Assembly: GCA_026005135.1 (NCBI GenBank)
Contig: BPKM01000002.1
Coordinates: 372,001 to 436,000 of the forward strand
Length of the DNA stretch: 64,000 bases
Source: Leptospiraceae bacterium
GTDB lineage: Bacteria > Spirochaetota > Leptospiria > Leptospirales > Leptonemataceae
Direction: 5' to 3'
The translations under genes and the position numbers were made by a program. The notes below the pieces were generated by a model, which worked only from the letters and a program-made list of their open reading frames with translations, was not told where the DNA came from and did no database searches. Position 1 is the stretch's first letter; the number at the start of each line of letters is the position of its first letter. This document shows, in pieces, positions 17,543-25,424 of this stretch.

Positions 17543-20010
17543 TTAGTTACAGATGCACGTAATAGAGAATTCCATAATAAATCAAAAATTGTTTTTTGAG
17601 GATTATAATCAATCACTAAAAATGTTGTATCGTCCTGAAATTCCTTAGAACCACGAAAATCCTCTAAGGTTTTTAATAACTTTCTTGTAATTTCTTGTAA
17701 AGGGAGGTCTGCATTTTCGTTAAGAAATTCAATTAATCGTTTCTCTCCAAAAAGTTCATTTTTTGGATTTGTTGTTTCTAATACTCCATCGGAAAAAATA
17801 AATATTCTTGAACCCGGTTTTATTTTTAACTCAAAACTTTTATAAGGTGTTTTAGATATACCTAATAATTTTTGCGTTTTTTCTATTTTATATAAAGGTT
17901 CATCTTTTGGTTTAATAAATATACCGGGGTGAGCTGCATTAACATATTCTATTTTATCCTGAGATATATCAAGTATAAATGCAAATAATGTAAAAAATTC
18001 ATATCCCTTATAACGATCGGTAAGAAACAAATTAATAGTATTTATCGTATCTAAAAGACTTTTCTTTATGTTAAATGAATAATGAACAATAGAGCGAATT
18101 GCACTTACAAGATATCCTGTTCCTAAGCCATGTCCACTTACATCACCTAAAAATACAGCTAATTGATTTTTAGATAATGGTATAATATCAACATAATCTC
18201 CTGATACCGATAATACTGGCTGATTAAAATATTGTATATTAATACCAGAAGGAAAATTTTCAGTATGAAACGTTAATTTTTTTTGAAATTTACCAGATTG
18301 AATTATATATCGTATTTTTTTTCTTTTATCCACTTCCTGAAAAAGAATATACATATTAGTTAACATCATTGTAGCTAAACGAGTTACCTCTTGTAAGTAC
18401 CGAATTTCTTTTAAATCAAATTTACTGCGCCCCTTAGGTATACCAATTAATAATCCAGCATTAGGAAGTTGATTTTCTATATTTTTTTTATAAATAGAAA
18501 GTTCTTCTTTTTTTATTAAGGAATAAATTTTATTTATAAATCTTAATAAATTAACATAAGCAATATAATAAGCATCTTTTTTTTCTCCTAAACCAAATAA
18601 TAACAATATTTTATTTTCGTATAAAAAATTAAATAAACGTTTTCTTTCTCCAGTAGAATATACAATATATGTAGAAGCGATAATTTTCTCTGGTTTAACA
18701 TATTTCCATATAGTATCATTTTGAAAAATTTCTATAACACTATTTTCGCTTAATTTAATACTGGGTAAAATATTGGGAGGGAAAAGAAATAAGCATTTTT
18801 CTACATTTAAGGTTTCTTCTATTTCTTTTAAAAATTGTTCTATAGCTAAATTGGGACGAGAAATTCTAGCTAAGATTTTAGAAAGTCTCATCAAAGAGAT
18901 AATATATTTTTTTTCTGGGATTAGAAATCTATTTTTTACATAATCAAATATCCTATGTCGTAAAGGATCAATAATTAAAGATAAAACAATTAAAAAGAAT
19001 AAATCATAATAAATACGATACTTAAAGAGATGTTGAGGAAAATAATTAGCATATAAATAAATTACTATAAAATACAAAGAAATAAAAATCAGGGTTAATA
19101 TTCCTGTTATAAATGTTTTTGTTATAATAAGCTGACTTGGTACAAGATACATCCTATATAAACTATATGCAATAAAAAAAGGATAAATTGCAGAAAACAT
19201 TAAATATATAAACATATTTATTTTATAAATTTTAAATATTAATAATAATGGTAAAAAACCAATTAAATTACCTAAAACAAAACTTAAAATTTTATATTTA
19301 TCGATTTTATCTAAATTTTGATAAAAAATTCGTATTATATTTATAAAAATAAAAATAATAAAACATAGAACAAAAATTTGATAAAAAAACTCAAACATAA
19401 ACTCTTTTTTTCTGGGAATATCTTCTAATAATAAAATTAATAAAACAATACTAAAAATACTTGCTTCCAATAATAAAGTAAAGGTATTTAAACTTTTTCC
19501 TAAAAACCTAATATTTAAATTAACATAAGAGATAATAAAAAATGTTGTAGTTATACACCAGAATATAAAATATAAATAATTATAGGGATAATACATTCCC
19601 AAAATAAAAAGAAATAATAATATGGATTTTAAGAGAAAAAATATCGAAAAGAAGAAATCTTGAAAAACTTCATAAAACCATAAAGAAAACAATAATGCTA
19701 TTAAACTTATCAATAATGGAACATAAAAAAGTTTAATAAATTTAGTAAAATTATATTCTTCTTTATTTATGATATATTTTTTACCATCTATTAGTTCTAA
19801 TACTACTTTATTTTCTGGTAAATCTTCTATTTTTTTTATTGTTTTTAATAATAAATGATTATACTTTTCTTCTGTAAGAATTATCTTGTTATTATAAGAA
19901 TAAAAAATTGGTTCTTTAATAATTTTTGTTTTAAAAAAGGAATAATAAAGAAATACAAATAAAAAGATTATTAAAAAATTAATAATTGAATAGTTATAAT
20001 AATGTTTCAT
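17539..20010 (-). CDS. Membrane-bound SpoIIE-type PP2C phosphatase
   Basis: An 823-residue signalling protein. Helix 1 is at about 10-26, a short extracytoplasmic segment follows, and then about nine or ten further membrane helices run to roughly residue 355. A GAF-like cytosolic region lies at about 370-560. The C-terminal SpoIIE phosphatase has its metal-binding aspartates intact: 'VSGDYVDI', 'FLGDVSGHGLGTGYL', 'RIFIFSDGVLET' and 'FQDDTTFLVI'. Such enzymes dephosphorylate STAS-domain antagonists and release partner-switch regulators; STAS proteins are encoded at 10546 and 37784. It begins one base after the upstream pseudo-phosphatase gene ends, suggesting the two act together. Confidence 0.88.
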   Translation of the reverse strand: MKHYYNYSIINFLIIFLFVFLYYSFFKTKIIKEPIFYSYNNKIILTEEKYNHLLLKTIKKIEDLPENKVVLELIDGKKYIINKEEYNFTKFIKLFYVPLLISLIALLFSLWFYEVFQDFFFSIFFLLKSILLFLFILGMYYPYNYLYFIFWCITTTFFIISYVNLNIRFLGKSLNTFTLLLEASIFSIVLLILLLEDIPRKKEFMFEFFYQIFVLCFIIFIFINIIRIFYQNLDKIDKYKILSFVLGNLIGFLPLLLIFKIYKINMFIYLMFSAIYPFFIAYSLYRMYLVPSQLIITKTFITGILTLIFISLYFIVIYLYANYFPQHLFKYRIYYDLFFLIVLSLIIDPLRHRIFDYVKNRFLIPEKKYIISLMRLSKILARISRPNLAIEQFLKEIEETLNVEKCLFLFPPNILPSIKLSENSVIEIFQNDTIWKYVKPEKIIASTYIVYSTGERKRLFNFLYENKILLLFGLGEKKDAYYIAYVNLLRFINKIYSLIKKEELSIYKKNIENQLPNAGLLIGIPKGRSKFDLKEIRYLQEVTRLATMMLTNMYILFQEVDKRKKIRYIIQSGKFQKKLTFHTENFPSGINIQYFNQPVLSVSGDYVDIIPLSKNQLAVFLGDVSGHGLGTGYLVSAIRSIVHYSFNIKKSLLDTINTINLFLTDRYKGYEFFTLFAFILDISQDKIEYVNAAHPGIFIKPKDEPLYKIEKTQKLLGISKTPYKSFELKIKPGSRIFIFSDGVLETTNPKNELFGEKRLIEFLNENADLPLQEITRKLLKTLEDFRGSKEFQDDTTFLVIDYNPQKTIFDLLWNSLLRASVTK

Positions 20011-20011
20011 A

Positions 20012-21229
20012 TCAATGTTCCATATATTCTATAGAAAATAAAAAATAATCTCTATAATAAAGTTCCAAAATTTCGTTATTTTCAAAATATATTCTTCCAT
20101 TATGAGGAATTCTATAAAATTTATTATTATATTTTTTTAAATAGTATTGTTGATTATTTAAAATATAAGTTTGAAAGTAATTTTGATTATCTTCTATTTC
20201 AATAATCATATGTTCTACAGGATAATCTTCGTGATGTAAATCTTTTTTTGTATTTAAAAAGTTTAATAAATCTCTTATATTAAAATCTGTTTTATGATAT
20301 TGTAAATAGGCAAATAAATAACCTAATTCTCCAGATAAAATCATAGCAGAAACTCCATTAATTCTGGGAATGGAAAGAATAATAATATAATGTTTATTTT
20401 TATGTTGATAAAATTCTATTAATGTTGCTGATTGAATTGGTTTTAAATGAATTTTAATATTAGGAATATCCGGTGGATTATTAGATTGAAGCATCTGTCT
20501 AATTTTTTCTGCTATTTTAATTTCTTCTTCGTATTTTGCAATATTCTGAATTCTTCGTTTTAATATTTCATCATGAATTAGTAAAGCTGATTTTATTGCA
20601 TATAATTCTAAGGCACGATTAACAAATTTATTTTCTGTTGGAAAATGAAAGGTTATAAATCCCATCAATCGATTTAGATGATAAAATGGTACTACAATAT
20701 AAACACCAAATTTTTCGAGAATAGAACGTTCATCGTTTGTTAATTCTAAACTTTCCCGAGTAATAATATGATGGTATTTTCGAAGCATTTTTGTTAAATA
20801 GAAAATTCTTCTTTTGGGAATAACATGAATACTTTCAATTTTTCCTTTATCATAAAGATACATTGTATAAGTTTTTTTATCTGGATTTAATATAAACAGT
20901 CTTGCTACTGGTATTTTTAACCATATCATTAATTCGGGAGTAATCTGTTGAATTAAATCTTTTAAGGAAAAATATCTTGCAAGAAATTCAAAATGATGGA
21001 ATTCAGAATGAATTAGATAATCCCAATTTGGTATAATAAATTGCTGAGAAATTAAATATTCTTTTAAAGGAAATAAAATAAATAATAATATTATAATAAA
21101 TAAAATAATTAATATCTCTCTATTTATAAATAAAATTAAAAAAAAATGAAAAATTAAATACAATGTTATGGCAAATAATGTTACAATAATTGTTAACCAA
21201 TGTTTTTTTAAGTAATTATAAAATAACAT
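20012..21229 (-). CDS. Membrane protein with GAF-like and degenerate SpoIIE-like domain
   Basis: A 405-residue protein. Two hydrophobic helices lie at about 10-32 and 37-55. A GAF-like region follows at about 70-220 (RLFILNPDKKTYTMYLYD; VYIVVPFYHLNRLMGFITFH). The C-terminal part aligns by pattern with the first half of a SpoIIE phosphatase: 'AEKIRQMLQSNNPPDIPNIKI', then 'ATLIEFYQHK' where active enzymes have VGGDFYD, and 'ILSIPRINGVSAMIL' where they have the DVSGHG motif. The metal-binding aspartates are therefore absent, and the second half (SDGV, DDxT) is replaced by a short unrelated tail. It is likely a non-catalytic sensor or partner of the phosphatase encoded next to it. It overlaps argJ by one base. 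Confidence 0.65.
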   Translation of the reverse strand: MLFYNYLKKHWLTIIVTLFAITLYLIFHFFLILFINREILIILFIIILLFILFPLKEYLISQQFIIPNWDYLIHSEFHHFEFLARYFSLKDLIQQITPELMIWLKIPVARLFILNPDKKTYTMYLYDKGKIESIHVIPKRRIFYLTKMLRKYHHIITRESLELTNDERSILEKFGVYIVVPFYHLNRLMGFITFHFPTENKFVNRALELYAIKSALLIHDEILKRRIQNIAKYEEEIKIAEKIRQMLQSNNPPDIPNIKIHLKPIQSATLIEFYQHKNKHYIIILSIPRINGVSAMILSGELGYLFAYLQYHKTDFNIRDLLNFLNTKKDLHHEDYPVEHMIIEIEDNQNYFQTYILNNQQYYLKKYNNKFYRIPHNGRIYFENNEILELYYRDYFLFSIEYMEH

Positions 21230-22509
21230 TAAGTTGTATATTCAGAATTTAATTTAACATAATCATAAGTAAGATCACATCCCCAGAAGCTATCACATAT
21301 ATTTCCTTGATTTAAATCCACATCAAAATAGATTTCTTTTTTTTGCATTTCTTGTTCTAAGAATTTTATATCTATATTTGCTGGATAAAATTCTTTATTA
21401 TTACAATAGATTTTTATTTTATCTATATCGAATTTTTCTTCAAAAACTTTACCAATTGCCATAATAAATCTCCCCCAATTAGGATCTCCACCAAAAATAG
21501 CTGTTTTTATTAAAGGACTATTTATAATAGAACGACCAATACGTTCTGCTATTTGATAATCTGGTGCATTTAAAATATTAACTCTAAAAATTTTTGTTGC
21601 TCCCTCTCCATCTAATACAATTTTTTTTGATAAATTTAAACATATCTTATAGAGTTGCAATAAAAATATAATTTCCTTTTCTTTTAATGAAGTTTTTTGT
21701 TTTAAAATAAGTTTTATATTATTATAAATATCTTCGTTATAACAATTTATAAAGTTATTAAAAATAGCTGGATCTCGTAGTAAATTATTTATATTATATA
21801 ATACCTCTTGAGGAAATTGTAATTGTATATTACTTAATCCATTTGCCATTATTGCAAAAGTATCGCTTGTAGAAGTATCTGAATCTACAGAAATTCGATT
21901 AAAGGTTTTATTTACTATAAAATGAATAAGATTTTGTAAATCTTCTGATTCAATTTTTGCATCTGTAATAATATAAGCAAGCATTGTTGCCATATTAGGA
22001 TGTATCATTCCAGCACCTTTAGCAAATCCCGCGATAATAAATTCATCTTCGAAAAAATCTGTTTTAGGAAATTGATCCGTAGTTAAAATAGCATTAGAAA
22101 AGTTATCTGGTTCAATCCCTAAATAGTCTTTGATGCTAAAACATGCATTTTTTATTATGTCTGGATTTAATTTTCTTCCAATAACGCCAGTACTGGAAGG
22201 CAAAACATCTTGTTCTTTAATATTTAGTGCTTGTGCTGTCCATTTACAGGAATTATAAGCTAATTCTAAACCTTCTTTCCCTGTTGCAACATTGGAATTT
22301 CCAGAATTTACTATAATACATTGTAACTTTCCATCTTTTATATGTTCTCTACCTACTATGATGGGATTTCCTACAAATTTATTTCTTGTAAAAACACAAA
22401 AAGCATTTGCTTGAATTTCACTAAAAATAAATCCAAAATCTTTTTTATTAATATCTTTTTTTATACCTGAATGCCAGCCATTACAAAAATAACCTTTAGG
22501 TAACTTCAT
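21229..22509 (-). CDS. argJ: Bifunctional ornithine acetyltransferase / N-acetylglutamate synthase
   Basis: ArgJ transfers acetyl from N-acetylornithine to glutamate in the cyclic arginine pathway. The 426-residue length is usual. The self-cleavage and nucleophile site is 'KGAGMIHPNMATML', with the catalytic Thr at residue 175. 'SGNSNVATG' near residue 70, 'SVDSDTSTSDT' and 'IFGGDPNWGRF' are further family motifs. Self-cleavage between Ala174 and Thr175 would produce the alpha and beta chains. The first residues (GYFCNGWHSGIKK) are the normal ArgJ N-terminus. It is the first gene of the minus-strand run that includes the SpoIIE pair and bacillithiol-type genes; no other arg gene is in view. 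Confidence 0.95.
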   Translation of the reverse strand: MKLPKGYFCNGWHSGIKKDINKKDFGFIFSEIQANAFCVFTRNKFVGNPIIVGREHIKDGKLQCIIVNSGNSNVATGKEGLELAYNSCKWTAQALNIKEQDVLPSSTGVIGRKLNPDIIKNACFSIKDYLGIEPDNFSNAILTTDQFPKTDFFEDEFIIAGFAKGAGMIHPNMATMLAYIITDAKIESEDLQNLIHFIVNKTFNRISVDSDTSTSDTFAIMANGLSNIQLQFPQEVLYNINNLLRDPAIFNNFINCYNEDIYNNIKLILKQKTSLKEKEIIFLLQLYKICLNLSKKIVLDGEGATKIFRVNILNAPDYQIAERIGRSIINSPLIKTAIFGGDPNWGRFIMAIGKVFEEKFDIDKIKIYCNNKEFYPANIDIKFLEQEMQKKEIYFDVDLNQGNICDSFWGCDLTYDYVKLNSEYTT

Positions 22510-22852
22510 AAAATATCAACTTTCCATTGAAATAAAAATCTCTTAAAAATCAAGCGAATTAAATTTATATCGTGTATAAAGAAATAAATAAGCGTTCAAT
22601 TTATCTTAATAATCTTAACTCTTACTACTCTTAGAGAAATTTTCTTTTAATTCAATCTTTGTTTTATTGTTTTTTAACTTTTTATAATGATTTTCCGTTT
22701 ATATGCAACAGAGCCCCATCAATAAATATAGTCTAATTTTTGTTAAAAATCTTACCAGAAAATACAATAAAAACAAATATTTTTTTATGATAAATTAACA
22801 ATTTAGAAGCAGAATAAAATGTAATTAAAAATAGTCAGTGTACGTTAAGTGT
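22510..22852. other. Intergenic region without recognised gene
   Basis: About 343 bp of AT-rich sequence lie between the argJ start and the end of the upstream minus-strand CBS-SpoIIE gene. I find no ORF with coding character, no tRNA and no strong hairpin. It must contain the argJ promoter (minus strand), but I cannot fix its -35/-10 boxes with confidence. Confidence 0.5.
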
Positions 22853-24214
22853 TTAAATTTTAAAAATAAATAAAGAAACATCATCTCTAATTCTTCTATT
22901 TTGACGAAAATAGGACCAATCTTTTAAAAGAATTTCTTTGTTTTTATTAAGATCATTTTTAAATTGTAACATTATCTCTGGAATTTTATGTATATACATT
23001 TGTTTTTCTGTATTGATTTGTTCTGTTATTCCATCACTACAACCAAAAACTATATCTCCTTCTTTTAATTGATAAGAAACAGGATGAATACTTATATCTT
23101 TTTCAATTCCTAAAAAATTCATTTTTTGTTCTATATGATTTGTTTTTAATTGATATACTTTATTTTTTCTTTTAACCCATAATAAACCATGTCCAAAATC
23201 AAAGATTGTAATAACTTTTTCTTTTTTATGAATAATAATAAAAATTCCTGTTGCATATAATTCTGACGATGTTGTTAATACTAAATGCTCATTCAATTCT
23301 TTTAATTCTTTAATAAAATTTCTATAATTAAAAGAATTAGTTTTTATTAATTGTTGAATTTGTTTATTTAATAAAGAAACTAAAGTAAAAATCATAGAAG
23401 AAGCTTTTAAACCTTTACCACATACATCAATTAAAACTACAAGACTATATTCATTATTAATTTCGTATTTATAAACAAAATCACCACCTGGTCCATATAA
23501 TAGCTTTATAAAAGAAACAAATTCTAAATGATTTTTTATATTCTTTTCGTATTCTATAAAAAAATTTATTAAAGAAAATTGAGCTTCTTTAACTGCTTCC
23601 ATATCCCTTTTTAAAAAAAGATTCAATCCTCTTAACACCCTATCAACCGTAGAAATACCAAAGAATTTTTTTTCCAGTGTAACAACAAAAGGATCAAAAC
23701 GGATATCTTCTGATCTTTCCATTAAAATATCGCTTGCTTCTGATAAAGTTGAATAAGCATTTAAACAAACAACATTTCTATTTAAAAAAGAACCAATCTT
23801 TACATCTTTTCGAAATAAAAGTTCTCTATTATAATTATTTTCACTAATTAAAGAAAGAAAAGACTTTCTTGTAAAATAACCTACTATCCAGCCAGATTCA
23901 TTAATAATGGGTAAAAAATCCAATCGCGGATAATCATGGAATATATCATATATAATCTGAGTTGATGTATTCTCTAAAGGAAGTTTAGAATAATCATATC
24001 CTGTTAATTGCTTTAATTTCTCAATCGTTAATGTTACTTTACCAACTTCATTAGCAGAAAAAATAGGAATGGGAATAGTCTCTATTTCTAAAAAAGCAGA
24101 TTTTTCTATAAGAAGATCTGTATTATTTTCTATATCTATAAAATCTAATATATTATCTTCTTTTTTATCTAAAAAGACTGATTCTTTATCATTAAAAATT
24201 TCTTCTAAAATCAT
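22853..24214 (-). CDS. CBS-domain SpoIIE-type phosphatase
   Basis: A 453-residue soluble protein. A CBS-domain pair covers about residues 60-200 (LPIINESGWIVGYFTRKSFL, then 'RDVKIGSFLNRNVVCLNAYSTLSEASDILME'-like second half, of which the visible ligand loop is DPFVVTLEKKFFGIST). The SpoIIE/PP2C domain follows with intact metal sites: 'GPGGDFVY', 'LIDVCGKGLKAS', 'FDFGHGLLWV', 'GDIVFGCSDGITEQ' and 'RIRDDVSLFI'. CBS pairs bind adenine nucleotides, so phosphatase activity may respond to energy state; this is inference. Candidate substrates are the STAS proteins in this window. It is divergent from lexA with 171 bp between the starts. Confidence 0.85.
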   Translation of the reverse strand: MILEEIFNDKESVFLDKKEDNILDFIDIENNTDLLIEKSAFLEIETIPIPIFSANEVGKVTLTIEKLKQLTGYDYSKLPLENTSTQIIYDIFHDYPRLDFLPIINESGWIVGYFTRKSFLSLISENNYNRELLFRKDVKIGSFLNRNVVCLNAYSTLSEASDILMERSEDIRFDPFVVTLEKKFFGISTVDRVLRGLNLFLKRDMEAVKEAQFSLINFFIEYEKNIKNHLEFVSFIKLLYGPGGDFVYKYEINNEYSLVVLIDVCGKGLKASSMIFTLVSLLNKQIQQLIKTNSFNYRNFIKELKELNEHLVLTTSSELYATGIFIIIHKKEKVITIFDFGHGLLWVKRKNKVYQLKTNHIEQKMNFLGIEKDISIHPVSYQLKEGDIVFGCSDGITEQINTEKQMYIHKIPEIMLQFKNDLNKNKEILLKDWSYFRQNRRIRDDVSLFIFKI

Positions 24215-24279
24215 ATAGAAGTATATAAGAAAAATAAGTTACAAAATCATTACATATTGATATTATTTTTATGATTTTT

Positions 24280-24312
24280 TTAGTAATTTTTTAGAATTTT
24301 AAAACTTACTAA
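24280..24312. promoter_or_regulatory. Inverted repeat in the lexA / SpoIIE divergent promoter region
   Basis: TTAGTAA (24280-24286) and TTACTAA (24306-24312) are exact inverted copies separated by 19 bases, whose centre (AGAATTTTAAAAC) is partly symmetric. The position upstream of lexA makes an operator possible, including LexA autoregulation, but AT-rich DNA gives such repeats by chance and no known LexA box is matched. Confidence 0.3.
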
Positions 24313-24350
24313 TTTTTTTAATATCTACCTAAATATATACTAAAAATATA

Positions 24351-24379
24351 TTGACTATTTTTTGTATTCTATTTTTATG
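24351..24379 (+). promoter_or_regulatory. Candidate lexA promoter ending just before the start codon
   Basis: TTGACT (24351-24356) is followed after 17 bases by TTTATG (24374-24379), six bases before the ATG at 24386. TATGTA at 24376-24381 is an alternative -10. Either would place transcription initiation at or within a few bases of the start codon, and no Shine-Dalgarno is present. Confidence 0.45.
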
Positions 24380-24385
24380 TAAAGT

Positions 24386-25018
24386 ATGAAAGATTTAACA
24401 CAAAAACAAAAATTAATTTTAGACTATATAACCAATTTTATAAAAGAAAAAAATTATCCACCTTCAATAAGAGAAATTGCAGATCATTTTAAGATAACGC
24501 CTAAGGGTGCTTATGATCATTTAAAAGCGATTGAAAAAAAAGGATATATAAAAACAGAAAAGAATCGTAGTAGAGCTATCGAATTAGTTAAATCTTCTAA
24601 GGGAGAATTGATTAATATGGAATATGATTATGATATGGTAAAAATTCCCTTAGTTGGTCGAGTAGCAGCTGGTTCCCCTATTCTTGCCGAAGAAAATATA
24701 GAAGAATATTTAACATTTCCTAAAAGTATGATTCCAGCCAATACAGAAAGAGATATTTTTGCTCTACGTGTAACAGGTGATTCTATGATAGATGCAAAAA
24801 TCAATGATGGAGATATTGCTATAATTAAAAAAACACCTATTGCAAATAATGGGGATATTGTTGTTGCCTTAATAGATGACGAAGCAACATTAAAATATTT
24901 CTATAAAGAAAAGGATCATATTCGTTTAGAACCAGCAAATCCCAAATATAAACCAATAATAACAAAAGATGCTATTATTATAGGAAAATTGATTGGTTTA
25001 TATAGAAGATTTGCATAA
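24386..25018 (+). CDS. lexA: LexA repressor
   Basis: The SOS repressor, 210 residues. The N-terminal winged HTH is at about 1-70 (QKQKLILDYITNFIKEKNYPPSIREIADHF). The self-cleavage site Ala95-Gly96 lies in 'GRVAAGSPIL'. The C-terminal S24 protease domain has the nucleophile Ser133 (VTGDSMIDAKINDGDI) and general base Lys170 (DEATLKYF). It should repress DNA-repair genes until RecA filaments induce cleavage. A short zinc-ribbon gene follows 43 bp downstream. No ribosome binding site is visible, and a promoter-like TTGACT box sits close upstream. All catalytic residues are intact. Confidence 0.97.
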   Translation: MKDLTQKQKLILDYITNFIKEKNYPPSIREIADHFKITPKGAYDHLKAIEKKGYIKTEKNRSRAIELVKSSKGELINMEYDYDMVKIPLVGRVAAGSPILAEENIEEYLTFPKSMIPANTERDIFALRVTGDSMIDAKINDGDIAIIKKTPIANNGDIVVALIDDEATLKYFYKEKDHIRLEPANPKYKPIITKDAIIIGKLIGLYRRFA

Positions 25019-25024
25019 TAAGAA

Positions 25025-25054
25025 TTGACAGGTTTCTCTATAATAGGTTTTAAT
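25025..25054 (+). promoter_or_regulatory. Candidate promoter of the zinc-ribbon gene
   Basis: TTGACA (25025-25030), an 18-base spacer and TTTAAT (25049-25054) end seven bases before the ATG at 25062. A TATAAT at 25039-25044 is only eight bases from the -35 and so is less likely. No Shine-Dalgarno is present. Confidence 0.45.
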
Positions 25055-25061
25055 TCTTTTA

Positions 25062-25367
25062 ATGAAAGAAATATATATTAGAACCTGGATAAAAAAGAAT
25101 ATTGATGATGTAACCAAACATCTTTTAATTATTGATGATTTATATGGAATGTGTGCCAATTGCAAAGAGCCTGGATTAAATTTTATTAAAAATAAAATAT
25201 GCCCTAAATGTGGAACAGAATTTCTTTATTTAACTATAAGAAATAAAAATGAAATTGGCAAAATTTTAAATCGTATAGAATTAGAAAAACTTTCTTATAT
25301 TGTTATAGAAAAAGAAGACTGGGAAAAAGCAGTAGCTAAAAAAAGTATAGATTCTTTATTTCAATAA
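25062..25367 (+). CDS. Small zinc-ribbon protein, unknown function
   Basis: A 101-residue protein with four cysteines in two pairs, C31-x2-C34 and C47-x2-C50 (CANCKEPG and CPKCGTEF), a zinc ribbon. The N-terminal 'IRTWIKKNIDDVTKHLLIIDDLYGM' may form a helix pair, and the C-terminus (about 60-101) has 'YIVIEKEDWEKAV'. I know no specific family. It is 43 bp after lexA but carries its own promoter-like element, so it may be an independent unit or an SOS-linked companion. A nucleic-acid or protein-binding adaptor is possible, but that is inference. Confidence 0.65.
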   Translation: MKEIYIRTWIKKNIDDVTKHLLIIDDLYGMCANCKEPGLNFIKNKICPKCGTEFLYLTIRNKNEIGKILNRIELEKLSYIVIEKEDWEKAVAKKSIDSLFQ

Positions 25368-25424
25368 TATTATAAATTATTTATATTATATTGTTTTTTT
25401 AATTTTGTTTTAGATGTCTTTATC

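Noticed and set aside
24215..24385. Known LexA box upstream of lexA
   Set aside because: I saw only an inverted repeat TTAGTAA/TTACTAA, which does not match a LexA box that I know.
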